64,000 nt of DNA from Stenogyne calaminthoides. Its lineage: Eukaryota > Streptophyta > Magnoliopsida > Lamiales > Lamiaceae. Positions 11,380-20,722 of this stretch are shown here, in pieces (the stretch's first letter is position 1; every line of letters starts with the position of its first letter). Location of the stretch: assembly GCA_037126765.1 (NCBI GenBank), contig JBBCBC010000009.1, forward strand, positions 27,674,870 to 27,738,869. The letters run 5' to 3'. The notes beneath the pieces are model-generated. The model made no database searches and was not told the origin of the DNA. It was given only the letters and a program-made list of their open reading frames with translations. The translations under genes and the position numbers were made by a program.

Positions 11380-12034
11380 CTATGAGTTGTAAAATCCAGA
11401 TCGGTTGTATATTTCTCTATGAGTTACGACTTATAACACAGGCTTGCTCCATCTTTCTACATTTACAAACTTGGGGGACTGGTCCCCGACCTCTCATGAG
11501 TTCGATCAGAAATAGATTCGCAAATGAAAAAATCTAAGTCGTCTAAGCCAAGAACACATGAAGGCTAAGATAAATGATACCGGTCCTAAGTTTACCTCGG
11601 TCACATACCCATCCCTAAGTCGGCTAAGCCAAGAACACATGAAGGCTAGTATGTCGATATACCCAGTCCTAACGGGGCAGCGCTAAGATGTCGATACCCA
11701 GATAGCCGGCCTGGTGAAAGGCCTAAGTTTAAGCAAGAACACATGAAGGCTAGCTCAAGAAGACAAAAAAGAACACGGATTCACAGAAGAAAAAAAGTAT
11801 TGGACAAAAGAAAGAAACAAACAAACATTCAAACCAGAAGCGAGAAAGATAGAAATGAAAAGGAATCGCGATTTCATTAATAATCGCCTCAAGGCAAATA
11901 AGTCCTACACCCCTTAGGTAAAACACTTACACACCCCAAGGGCAACTTAACTACCGATAAGAAAACCCCGAAAGCGGCGACATAAAGGGTGCCCAAGGCA
12001 TTTGGTATATGCACAGTAAAAAACCGCCCTAGAA
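11380..12034. other. Tat element 1 non-coding 3' region
   Basis: No sense coding was found after integrase. The sequence ACTTGGGGGACTGG near 11468 resembles a purine-rich tract. Three copies of an 18-bp direct repeat lie at 11550-11752. An A-rich, AAGAAA-type stretch runs at 11755-11870. Confidence 0.6.
11550..11752 (+). repeat. Three dispersed copies of an 18-bp repeat
   Basis: AAGAACACATGAAGGCTA occurs at 11550-11567, 11631-11648 and 11735-11752. Each is preceded by CTAAGT-type sequence, so the real unit is roughly 80-100 bp and diverged. Confidence 0.8.
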
Positions 12035-12295
12035 TCATTTCTGCGGAGCATCGAGGTCCCTCAACAGGGGTTGGTCGTCAGAGTTTTGCTCAACCTCGGG
12101 AATCTCGACGCCAACCTGATTCCCTTCACCATTTCCACCATCATCACCACCAACAACCTCCCTACCATCGCCATAATGGCCATCATCCATTTCTTCATTC
12201 AACAACCCGAGCAACTCCTCGGGATCATAAAGATTAAAGACCGGGGTAGGAAATCAAGTCCACACCAAAGGCAAAGAAGGTCTTTGATGGGAAGA

Positions 12296-12760
12296 TCATC
12301 CCTCCCGAAACAGGTTGTTACGCGATGATCCCATGAAAAAATCGGACATCACGACTTTTGCTCCATCAAGGTCGCCACCTCGATGACAAGCCCTAACAAC
12401 GTTAGAAAATGAGTGGATATAGGCGGGTTGGAGGCATGATGGGCGCTCCATTTCACTGGTGGTCGGAAAGTCATGGACCTCAGCTTCTAACCGGTGATAC
12501 CGAGCCTCCATCTCAGCAGTCCTGTCCATGCTCTCTTTCACCTTTTGATCTCGGAGCTCGAGATCCTTCACCATCTGGGAGATTTTCTTCTCGGCTCGTC
12601 CGCCTCCGGGTCACATTTTTTCAATTTCTCCTTGGCCGGCTTTTTGCATTGATAGCGGACTCCATTTCTTTCGATGACCTAGTCAAGTCCACCTTCATCA
12701 ACGAGCAATGCGCTTTAGCTTTCTGGGCCTGGATCTTTGCCCGGCCATACTGCTCACGGC
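12296..12760 (-). CDS. Antisense gene coiled-coil segment
   Basis: The minus strand reads charged heptad-rich protein: REQYGRAKIQAQKAKAH, then SSKEMESAINA, then, after one frame slip near 12630, VKDLELRDQKVKESMDRTAE and MEARYHRLEAEVHDF. This is a typical long coiled coil. It is followed after another frame slip near 12240 by DPEELLGLLNEEMDDGHYG and an acidic tail to 12035. The plus-strand open frames here are shadows with odd composition. It is probably the C-terminal half of the antisense protein. Confidence 0.65.
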
Positions 12761-13880
12761 TCCGTTCAAAAGAAGGCCAAGGAACGACACATGTGAGCAA
12801 TCCCCGAGGTCGATTCTCAAAGAAGTGCGTGTATGAGCTTATCGTGGAGATCCGAGTCCAAGACCTCGGAGCATCTTTATTTATCTCGGGAGGTAGGAAG
12901 GAAGGGGGTCATTGGCGGGAGCTCGCGACCCACAAGTAGTTAATGGAGTCGGCTCCCGAAATACTCCATCATCCGGTTTATATGCCAAGGCAACCAGGAC
13001 ATAAACATGGTACACTTGAAATAAAAATATAGAAATGAAGTCATAAGTAAAACGAGGTATACAGTTGAGGAAATCGGGTTCCGGAAAGAAGAAAGTGCGA
13101 TCATCGGGATCGCGAGCCGGACGCCATGGTGAGCTCAACAATCGTATCAGGGGTCCCCACGGAACCCGAGACCAACACCTTCCCACTCGGGGAGTCCCGG
13201 AGCACATCCATGTCCACGGATGTCCGGATGTGTTTAGGGGAGCTCCCCTCGGTTGCTCGCGCTTTGGCAAGAGCCCTTTTCCGGCCTCGGTCGGGGGCGG
13301 CGATAGCTTTGGCCCTCAGAGGGTTTTCAGTGGCCCTTAACCATGACGTCCTTTTTTTGGCTCGCCGCCCGCTGGGGACAGAGCCAAGGCGCGAGAAACT
13401 TTTTCAAGATCTCCTGAGTTCAAGTTTTATATCTCGTCGGTAACTTTGGAGGATGTGAAACAGATAGGCTCGAAGAAGGAAACTGAAGACAAGAAGAAGA
13501 TCAGGAAATGACCAGAGAATAACCAAAGAAGTCAAGTCAACGCGAGTAAAATCCCGAAAAGCTTACCGGGAAGGTCGGCGTCGTCAAATGATGACCGAGG
13601 TGGAAACGATTAGCCCAAGAAATTCGAGACACTTCAACCGTTGGAGGATGATCACGACCTCTAAATGCGGATCAATTAAGCACACATGAACCAGTAGGAC
13701 CAAGAAAGAAGTGAGAGCTCGGATGCCATGGATTTTTGGGAGCCGCAATAGGGAGAAGAAGTTAAATCAAGATTATGGAAAAGGAAAAAAAAAAGCTTAC
13801 ATTTAAGAAATGATAGTCGCGAGGAATCTCGCGATATTAGAGAGGGCTCCTAGGGCAAAAACGGGACTCTGCCAGCTCCC

Positions 13881-14552
13881 CTACCAACCACCACTTCTCT
13901 TTCCGATCTTGGACCTTTCTAGGAGGTCCTCAACTATTTTCATATGAGGGCGGGCTTGCACATAGTAATACCCGGGGTCTTTACCCCACTTCGCCAGCGA
14001 GATGAGAAGGTTCATTTCCTTGACAGAAGGGAATGCCCGAGGTTGGATGAGGCCGAACAGAGATAGGATCCCAAAGATGGTGCTCCACCCATTGGGAGTG
14101 ATTTGTGTCGGAGCTAGGCCCCAAAACCACAACAGCGAAGTAATAATAGGGTGAAGCGGAAAACGGAGCCCAGCCTTCATTGTGTCATAATTCATTGCCA
14201 CACACCCATCAGGGACCTGGTCGGCATAATCGATCTTATAACAGGGAACCCAGAAGTGGACGTAGCTGGGGACTTGAAATTGTTCTCTCCATAGAAAGAG
14301 CTCGGCCTCGGTTACCGAGCTAGTTACCTCACCCTCCGCAAAACTATTATCCGCACGAGTTCGGGTTGGTCGGGGGATCAGTTCGCGAGGATGAGACATA
14401 CTTTCCTCTATCCGCAGCTTGCGATCAACGTCGTCAATCTCATCGTCATCACTCGGCACGTCGGGTACGACCTCGTCCGACAAGAAGTCAAACTCGGTTG
14501 GATCAATCGATCCCGAACTAGGCTCATCTCCTTCCTCCCCCACCATCTCCAA
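13881..14552 (-). CDS. Antisense ORF with putative gypsy-type transposon domain
   Basis: An open frame of 223 codons. Residues 1-60 are acidic (DEVVPDVPSDDDEIDDVD). The core at about residues 95-165 contains VPSYVHFWVPCYK, AGLRFPLHPIITSLLWFWGL and APTQITPNGWSTIFGIL. This matches my knowledge of the plant-specific Pfam family PF04195 ('putative gypsy type transposon'), seen in ORFs associated with Tat-like elements. The ORF end near 13881 may be a splice donor rather than the true C-terminus. It would be the N-terminal half of the antisense protein whose coiled-coil half lies at 12296-12760. It has no similarity to Gag or Pol. Confidence 0.72.
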   Translation of the reverse strand: MEMVGEEGDEPSSGSIDPTEFDFLSDEVVPDVPSDDDEIDDVDRKLRIEESMSHPRELIPRPTRTRADNSFAEGEVTSSVTEAELFLWREQFQVPSYVHFWVPCYKIDYADQVPDGCVAMNYDTMKAGLRFPLHPIITSLLWFWGLAPTQITPNGWSTIFGILSLFGLIQPRAFPSVKEMNLLISLAKWGKDPGYYYVQARPHMKIVEDLLERSKIGKRSGGW

Positions 14553-14954
14553 AATCTGAGTTTCCGGAGCGACGGGGCCGAGGACCTCCCCAAGGAGTCC
14601 CCCTCGGCCCGACGAAGGCGGCGTCTTCTCGATGTGACCTCACCCCTAGCCAACACGGGAATAAAACTCACCGTCTCTGAGGAGACTTCCACTACCGAAG
14701 AATCATGCCCATCATGGCCACGTCGCTGGCGAATCATCGCAATCGGAGCGAAACTCTCGGTCGTGCTCCCCGAGTCCTCTCGATTCGAGGCAACATTGTT
14801 CACCAAATCACAGGAAACAAAGAGAAGAAAGAGATCTAGGGCTTACCTGAGAAAAAAACGAACACCGGAACCGCTCGCACAAGAATCGCCGGAGCAACAA
14901 GGCAGTTATCGAAAGTTTGAAGAGTGAAAAGTGAAAAACGAGAAGGGAAAGGGG

Positions 14955-14963
14955 TATTTATAG
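14955..14963 (-). promoter_or_regulatory. TATA box for the antisense gene
   Basis: On the minus strand the sequence is TTCTATAAATACCCC, a consensus TATA box with a pyrimidine-rich stretch right after it. It lies about 150 bp upstream of the first antisense ATG (14806) and outside the 3' LTR (which starts at 15193). This suggests an independent promoter. Confidence 0.65.
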
Positions 14964-15192
14964 AAGGGTTCTAGGGCATAAGTGATTGGCGGTTTTGATT
15001 GGATTGCCTACAGCGCCATCATTACTAACGAAAGAGGCACGGCGGGCTAGGGAGAACAAACCATCAGATCAACGATTTCCAAGACAACAACCACGCGTAC
15101 GCAAGAAGCCACCGGACATCGCACCTCGCGTTATTGACTAGAAGGATAGCTCATCCACCTTGGTAAGCATAGGCAGACAAGCTAGGGGCTAT

Positions 15193-15867
15193 TGTTGTGG
15201 GCACATGGCGCGAGGTCGGGCCCGACCTGGAAAGAAACAGAGGAGGACCAGACCACATTTTGCGCAAGTATAACACCTCGCCAGAAAGGCAGAAGCAAAG
15301 GCACCTCAGGCACGATCATGCAACCTTGATGCACCTCGTTGATCGCGCACTAACACAAGTACGGAGCATTAATTGAGATGGGACCTGTGGCAGACGAGCA
15401 GCGCCATGAGCCTTACCTAAGAATGGCCTCAATCAGAGATGTGTCAGTAAATGACTGTAATCATAAGTAGCTAGGAGTAGTTAGACGGCTTAAATCCCAA
15501 GAACCGGATTTGCCTTGGCGACGCCCCGGCGAGGCCTTGAGCTCGATCCTCGAGAAATGACCTCCGACTGGTCACATCAATCATGTAGCATTTAATGTTT
15601 TGCAGAGCTATTTCCGGCTACTTGTCCTTGTAAATCGGGAGAGTGAGCTCCACTCTCCCAAACCTTATAAATAGGGGTCATTTATGACCAAGAAAGAGGA
15701 GGAATTAATACCTTACCAAACCTCTTGCAAATTTATTGCTCAAACTCTTATTCTCTCAAACAATCATATAACTTAAATACAATCCACTATACACATTTAT
15801 TGTTTGTGTCACTAAAGATCACTAAGCCACATCTTATCCCATAATCCTCATATTTTAGTGCACAACA
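15193..15867 (+). repeat. 3' LTR of Tat element 1
   Basis: This 675-bp LTR starts TGTTGTGGGCAC and ends TGCACAACA, with TATA at 15666-15672. It is very similar to the 5' LTR. Most differences are short losses in C/G-rich triplets. The sequence AAGCTAGGGGCTAT just upstream is a weak polypurine tract. Confidence 0.92.
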
Positions 15868-15917
15868 ATAGGTCCTGAACATTTATTAATGAATTATATG
15901 TATTTGGTTTTATATAA

Positions 15918-16479
15918 TCCTTCTATATTACTAATAGAGAGTTTTAATTGTTTATGTGTCAATTTTTGGTGAGTTTTGATAATGTGTCAATCATACAGAA
16001 AATTTGGTACTTTGATGTGTTAATAATAATGATGTGTCATGAGTATTAATAATTTAAATAAAATGTTATAAAAGAAATAGTTCTCAATTAATATTCCATC
16101 TTAACATATAAATATTATTATCATTATTTAAAATTATATGAATAAAGTTAAGTTATATATGATATATATTTTATAATTATACTTTATTATAATATTTATA
16201 CATAAATTATATAAGACTTCTCGTATTAATTTTGAAAAGATTTATCAATTGTGAAACAAATTCAAAATCAATTTCATATATTTTCACATGATTATAATAA
16301 TTCAACCTAACATGCATTTTAATATAATTATAATAAATTCATTCAAAATTATTAATTTTATTAAATTTTAAAGTAATAATGTAATAATTTTTTATAAGTT
16401 ATTTAATAAATATTATAATTTTGAAAATAATTTTATTTTAAATATTTAAAACTCGCGTAACACACTGGCACTACACTAG
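15918..16479 (+). mobile_element. Possible small non-autonomous Helitron
   Basis: The left end reads TCCTTCTATATTACTAATAGA after an A. The right end reads GGCACTACACTAG followed by T, so the 5' TC, 3' CTAG and A/T insertion rules are met. A degenerate CTCGCG...CACTG segment near 16453 could be the eroded 3' hairpin. The interior is AT-rich and non-coding. No family match was made, so this stays tentative. Confidence 0.35.
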
Positions 16480-16639
16480 TAATTATTATTCATGAGTAAG
16501 TAGCAAACTCTTGTGATTTTCCAATAACATATATAGATAAAGGTATTAAAAAGAACTAGGAAAATTATACTTGAGAAACTGTATTCGTAAATTAAAATTT
16601 CAATTCTGAGAGTGCATGCATGGCCAAATAGAAAAAGAA

Positions 16640-16694
<55 letters not shown>

Positions 16695-17860
16695 TTTCCA
16701 CTTGTTATATTTCAAATTTTTCGAACTTTCGATTTTGCAAGATAGATATTAAAATTTTAAATTATTACAGAAAAATATATACATTGGAACAAATTTGTAG
16801 ACAAAATAGAAAGATATTCTAATCAATTAACATACGACTATTTCGCCACTCGTTATTAACGAGGGTATATTTAGCCGTTGACAATTTCGCCAAAATTATA
16901 AACCCTTGCTAAAATAATGTTTGACATTTTAATTTTTAACTATGCCTCAATCGCTTAAAGAAATGTTTTTGGCACCTCATGTTTTACTATTAAAAATCTA
17001 ACACTAATATAATCTCGAGGAAATTACAAAACAAAAATTTTCAACTATTAATGTCTGCAAACCTTGAAGTCCCGATAAATAAAAGTAATGACAGATATTT
17101 AATTACCTCCAAAATATTCAAATGCATATCAAACTTCAGTACATGGAGTACGATTTGTAAAGATTTCGAGATGATATGCGGTTTGTCGTCTGAATTTTAT
17201 TGTTTTTAGGGATAGTAATGGATGTTGGGAACCAAGGAGCACTTTAAGAAAAAAATAAAAAAAATTCACCAACTTTAAAAAAAGTGCTTTTAAAAAAAGT
17301 GCTTCTAAACTATTGTAGTTGAGTTTCAAACCAACCCTTTTGTAGAATGGGAAAACTAGACTGAATTATGAGACACGTGCCTTTAATTGAGTAGGTCTTG
17401 TTTAAGACATTTCACGACGATAACACTTTAGAAGAGGTAAATGTTAATTTATGTTAGTTTATGAATCATCTCAATTCTCACCGTCACACGCAAATTTTTT
17501 GTCAGTGACATATATCACAAACTAACACAAATTAACATTCACCCATTCCAAAATGTTAAAACGTTATTTTCAAATTATACCTCGTTTCACTTCTAAATTA
17601 TATATCGTTTCACCACGCAACCGTTTCACGCAAGACATACTCTTCCACTATTATGTTTCTTAGATTGAATTTTAAAGCACTTAATTTTTTATTAACTCTT
17701 TTGTGTTGTTGGGTTTTGGTGCCGCCGGCTGCCACGGGAGACTATGGGTTGTAACCGGACTCAGGTATCCTTTTTCGAAAAAAGTGTATGGAACGAAAAC
17801 CCTTTTCCCTCTTCTCCTTCACTCTGTGTTTCTATCAATGTAAATCTCACGTAGGAACAA
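16480..17860. other. Intergenic AT-rich sequence
   Basis: No gene recognised apart from the (AT)n tract. Open frames in it are short and of low complexity. Confidence 0.55.
16645..16692. repeat. (AT)n microsatellite
   Basis: About 24 uninterrupted AT dinucleotides. Confidence 0.95.
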
Positions 17861-18102
17861 TGTTTTTTCATGCCACACCACAAAACGCAACCTCCACACC
17901 AAATATAAAGATCCACACCAAATATAAAGATAGACGGAGGAAATCGGATCCCTTAATCATCGCCGTAATCAAGGAATTGCAAAGAGATGTTTTTTCATGC
18001 AACACCACAAAACGCAAAACGCAACCTCCACACCAAATATAAAGATAGAAGGAGGAAATCGGATCCCTTAATCATCGCCATAATCAAGGAATTGCAAAGA
18101 GA
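17861..18102. repeat. Tandem duplication, units of 127 and 115 bp
   Basis: Two adjacent copies start TGTTTTTTCATGC (17861 and 17988) and end GAATTGCAAAGAGA. The first unit carries an extra internal 18-bp duplication of a CACACCAAATATAAAGAT motif; the second carries an extra AACGCA repeat. It lies roughly 600-800 bp downstream of the GEM-like stop codon. Confidence 0.88.
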
Positions 18103-18330
18103 AAGTTAACAATCAAGATTGTTTTAAATCTAAGGCCACACGCTCATGAGAGAAAGGGAATATCAGGAAAGATGATGTGCAATTATGTAAGGAGCTTTGA
18201 AAATTACTCTTGGATCAAAAAAGCCAATTCCCAACAACATTAATCCATCACATTCAGTACGCTTAAACGACCCATATCAGTTTTGTTATTTCTATAGGAA
18301 AAGAAAACGTTAGCATACCAAAATATAAAT

Positions 18331-18332
18331 AG

Positions 18333-18366
<34 letters not shown>

Positions 18367-18367
18367 T
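18331..18367. repeat. Poly-A followed by (TA)n
   Basis: A run of about 18 A residues followed by alternating TA. Confidence 0.85.
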
Positions 18368-18535
18368 CAAGGAAAGGAAATCTAGTAACATACATCAATG
18401 CTCAGCTGCTCAATACTAGCTCAACTTATGTACAAACTGCAATACTGAAGGTACAAACAAAATATAGACTCAAACAGAATACCACACAACACACAAATCA
18501 GGGGGGAAATTGCACCTAGGTATTTTTTTTTTAAA

Positions 18536-18626
18536 CTTGCAACCAGGTACATTTTGGTTGCAAATATGTGGGTAAAAAGTGCAATTTTACCCACATATAT
18601 GCAACCAAAATGTACCTGGTTGCAAG
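18536..18626. repeat. Near-perfect hairpin, 42-bp arms, in the GEM-like 3' flank
   Basis: The left arm 18536-18577 begins CTTGCAACCAGGTACATTTT. The right arm 18585-18626 is its reverse complement with one mismatch. The loop is 7 nt. Partly matching flanks (AGGTATTTTT on the left, AAAAAATGTACCT on the right) extend the foldback to about 18517-18650. It lies 58-148 bp downstream of the GEM-like stop codon and is therefore probably transcribed in its 3' UTR. It could be a foldback MITE or a small-RNA precursor. Confidence 0.9.
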
Positions 18627-18683
18627 TACACTTCAAAAAAATGTACCTGGAAAGCCTGCATGCATCAAGCAGAAAATAATCGG

Positions 18684-20564
18684 CTATCCAGAGACGGCCC
18701 TAAAATCGGAAACACTGTCCAACAGATGGTGCGAAGCTTTCTCAAAGTTGACGAATCCCATGAACCAAAATTCATGACCATCCATCGTCACGACATGAAT
18801 ATACTTCTCCGGTGGATCTTGTTTCATAATAACAGGGTTCACATTCTCTATTCGCCCCAATGGTATTGTTACCTACAGATCATTCCACATTCGATCATCA
18901 AACAAATAACCAAATCATATGGGCACGTCATATTGTGTTGCATACTTTTTAACAGTATTACTTGTTTCATTAAAAAGTATTAGTTGTTCTACTCTAGAGC
19001 GATAGTAAAATTGTTTTATATAAGACCAACTCAATCATATGACCAGAACAAGAATTAACGTAGTTCATTAACGCAAGGTCTTGCATAAACTGTTATGACC
19101 CTGGATGGACCAAAATTCCCGCATTGGTATGATATTGTCCGCTTTGGGCCGAGCCCGCACGGATTTGTTTTTGGGCATCTCCCAAAAGGTCTCATACCAA
19201 TTGAGATAGTGTCCATTCTAATAAACCCCATGATCCTCCCATATTATTTCGATGTGGGATATTGTTTGAACCCCAACATAAACTACTTTACCGTGCAACT
19301 GATTTGTTTTTTTGTACATCTTTATACAATATTAGCTGATCCATTAAAAGGTATTAGTTGTTTCATTAAAAAGTATTACTTGTTCTACTATAAAGTAATA
19401 GTTGCTAAGCCATTAATTTATTACCTTGTAGTAACTCCACGTCTCTTGGCCAGAAGGGGCTCTGAAAGATAAAGGACAATCGCTGCAGAAAGCGACTCGG
19501 GCTGTGGAAAGGTAGAGGGTTCCGGCGACAGGCCCGGTGGTCGTGGAAAGGTAACAGGCGAATGTCTTCTTCAGCTTCTCGTTTGGATCTGTTGTGAATA
19601 TCTGCTTGAAGAGAGGCTCGAACCCCCCTTGGGTGATGGCCTTCGCTGTCAGATTAACTTTCCCCCACGCTGCTCCCGATACTGATGGCCCGGTTTTTAC
19701 TGCGCACACGCACAGGAGATGAACATTGAAATTGAATACCAAATTGGAACAACAATCAATTATTAATTAGTTTTCATTTCAAGAGGTATTAGTTTGTATT
19801 CTAAAATGTATTGGTTTGTATGCTAAATGAAAAAGTAATTGTTCATTTATAAAAAAGTATGTTTTTTTAATAAAGTATTAGTCCGTATTCTAAAAGGTAT
19901 TAGTTCGTATTCTAAAAGGTATTAGTTCTTGCAACAAACTGATACTGACGTCCCTGTTTTTACTGCACACACACGAGATGAACAATGAAATTAAATTTCT
20001 AATTGGAACAACAATCAATTGATAATTAGTATGCCGTTAAAAGAGGTATTAGTTCCTATTTTAAAAGGTATCAGTTTGTATGCTAGCTTAAAAACGTTAT
20101 TTGATCACTAACTAAAAATTAAGTTTTACAAAAGGTACTAGTATATATGCTAAAAGGTACTAGTTCGTATTGCAACAAACTGATACTGACTGCACACAAA
20201 GATAAGATGAACAGTGAAATTAAATTCCTAATCCGAACAACAATCAATCGATAATTAAAAACTCACAATTGTGCCACAAATTGCGGGCTATATCTTCAGC
20301 CTGGTGGCTCCACGAATTGAAGACATTGTTAACATATTCAAGGGGATTATCAGCGGGCTTTTCAACAGGGGAATAAACCACATAAGGCTGTTGCAGGGCC
20401 GGGCCCTGGGCTTGCCAGAGCGCCGCCTGCTGATTGTCGGGGTGAACCGTTGGGGCTGCCGGCGCACCCATTAGGTGGGTGCCCCACTTCTTCGTATCTT
20501 CCTCCGGCGGTGGCGCCGCCGTCGAGGGTGGTGTTGGTTTGAGGTCTTCGTTCGAACTCGCCAT
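18684..20564 (-). CDS. GEM-like GRAM-domain protein (ABA-responsive/FIP1 family)
   Basis: Host gene of 253 codons plus stop, in three exons: 20267-20564, 19425-19699 and 18684-18872. Both introns are GT-AG (567 and 552 bp), with phases 1 and 0. Residues 1-70 are Pro/Ala-rich and disordered. Residues 74-99 (PLEYVNNVFNSWSHQAEDIA... then RNLWHN) are the conserved GEM lead-in. The GRAM domain runs from about residue 111 to the end, with WGKVNLTAKAITQGGFE, KKTFACYLSTTTGPVAGTLY, CSDCPLSF, PPEKYIHVVTMDG and FWFMGFVNFEKA. In the family, GRAM domains are linked to membrane or phosphoinositide binding, and members respond to ABA or, as in GEM, act in cell-division and epidermal fate control. No frame damage is present, in contrast with the flanking elements. 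The start is the first ATG and gives the usual family length. Confidence 0.95.
18873..19424 (-). other. GEM-like intron 2
   Basis: Donor GTAATA follows the AAG codon; acceptor CTGTAG. It contains the dispersed repeat at 19123-19262, flanked by two similar AAAAAGTATTASTTGTTCTACT segments (about 18962-18998 and 19353-19393). Confidence 0.85.
19123..19262. repeat. Dispersed plant repeat in intron 2
   Basis: Begins ATTGGTATGATATTGTCCGC and ends TTCGATGTGGGATATTG. The ends ATTGGTATGA and TCATACCAAT (19192-19202) form an inverted repeat over the first 80 bp. I recognise this motif pair as common in plant non-coding DNA, but I cannot assign it to a named SINE or MITE family. Confidence 0.5.
19678..20260. 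repeat. Triplicated splice-acceptor segment across intron 1
   Basis: Three tandem copies of a 240-263 bp unit start with GATACTGA at 19678, 19941 and 20182. The first spans the real exon 2 start. The second repeats the acceptor (minus strand GTGTGTGTGCAG) plus about 25 bp of exon 2-like sequence. The third keeps the acceptor and a shorter exon edge. Between them are several AAAAGGTATTAGTTCGTATT motifs. The third copy is cut short by the exon 1 donor at 20265. Confidence 0.8.
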
Positions 20565-20577
20565 GATGTGAATTGAA

Positions 20578-20592
20578 CAAAGAGAGAGAGAG
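20578..20592 (-). promoter_or_regulatory. CT-rich leader of the GEM-like gene
   Basis: The minus strand reads CTCTCTCTCTCTTTG about 15-30 bp upstream of the ATG. It is a typical plant pyrimidine patch in a 5' UTR. Confidence 0.5.
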
Positions 20593-20713
20593 TAATTATT
20601 AAAGATGGGGTTTAATTAGATTGGATTTGGATAAATACTAAATAGAGATCAGGGAGAAGAAAACTTAGCCACGTTGAGTTTGCCAGAAAACTTGAGAATT
20701 GGGGTTAGTGGTT

Positions 20714-20722
20714 CCACGTGGC
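20714..20722. promoter_or_regulatory. G-box / ABRE in the GEM-like promoter
   Basis: CCACGTGGC, with a CACGTG core, about 150 bp upstream of the ATG. A second ACGT core (CCACGTTG) lies near 20669. ABRE/G-box sites bind bZIP factors of the ABA pathway, consistent with the ABA-responsive annotation common in this family. Activity is inferred. Confidence 0.55.

Larger units (their letters stand above)
12035..14806 (-). pseudogene. Antisense gene of the Tat element (PF04195-type plus coiled coil)
   Basis: A minus-strand gene lies between integrase and the 3' LTR. Reading 5' to 3': a serine-rich N-terminus from an ATG at 14806, a conserved globular domain at 13881-14552, an unresolved middle part (13881 to about 12760) that may hold introns, a coiled coil at about 12760-12380, and an acidic Gly/Asp/Glu tail ending at a TGA (12035-12037). 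The N-terminal part and the domain ORF are in different frames, so one frameshift near 14640 separates them. Antisense ORFs of this kind are known in Tat elements, but their function is not established. A minus-strand TATA box sits 150 bp upstream of the first ATG. Confidence 0.7.
4522..15867 (+). mobile_element. Ty3/gypsy Tat-lineage LTR retrotransposon, full length
   Basis: An 11,346-bp element bounded by LTRs that start TGTTGTG and end CACAACA. Flanking 5-mers are TTAGG (left) and ATAGG (right), a target duplication with one mismatch. The order is 5' LTR, PBS, gag, protease, RT, RNase H, a second RNase H, integrase, a long 3' region with an antisense gene, then 3' LTR. The second RNase H before integrase and the antisense gene between integrase and 3' LTR are known traits of the plant Tat lineage (Grande/Retand/cinful-like). 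All pol domains are recognisable but split by stops and frameshifts, some of which may be base-calling errors. Confidence 0.92.

Noticed and set aside
11465..11480. ACTTGGGGGACT as the element's polypurine tract
   Set aside because: It lies 3.7 kb from the 3' LTR. The functional tract must abut the LTR at 15193. It could only be a secondary (central-type) tract.
11989..12237. His-rich plus-strand ORF (DHHHHQQP-like)
   Set aside because: It is the complement of the antisense protein's acidic Gly/Asp/Glu tail. The plus-strand composition is a shadow.
12409..13443. Plus-strand ORFs of 90-176 codons in the Tat 3' region
   Set aside because: They are complements of the antisense coiled-coil gene and have no domain. 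The minus strand explains the sequence better.
14391..14927. 178-codon plus-strand ORF
   Set aside because: Opposite the PF04195-type antisense frame. Arg/Ser-rich shadow composition and no start or promoter context.
19413..19742. 109-codon minus ORF as a stand-alone protein
   Set aside because: It is exon 2 of the GEM-like gene read into both introns. The splice sites at 19699 and 19425 give the correct boundaries.
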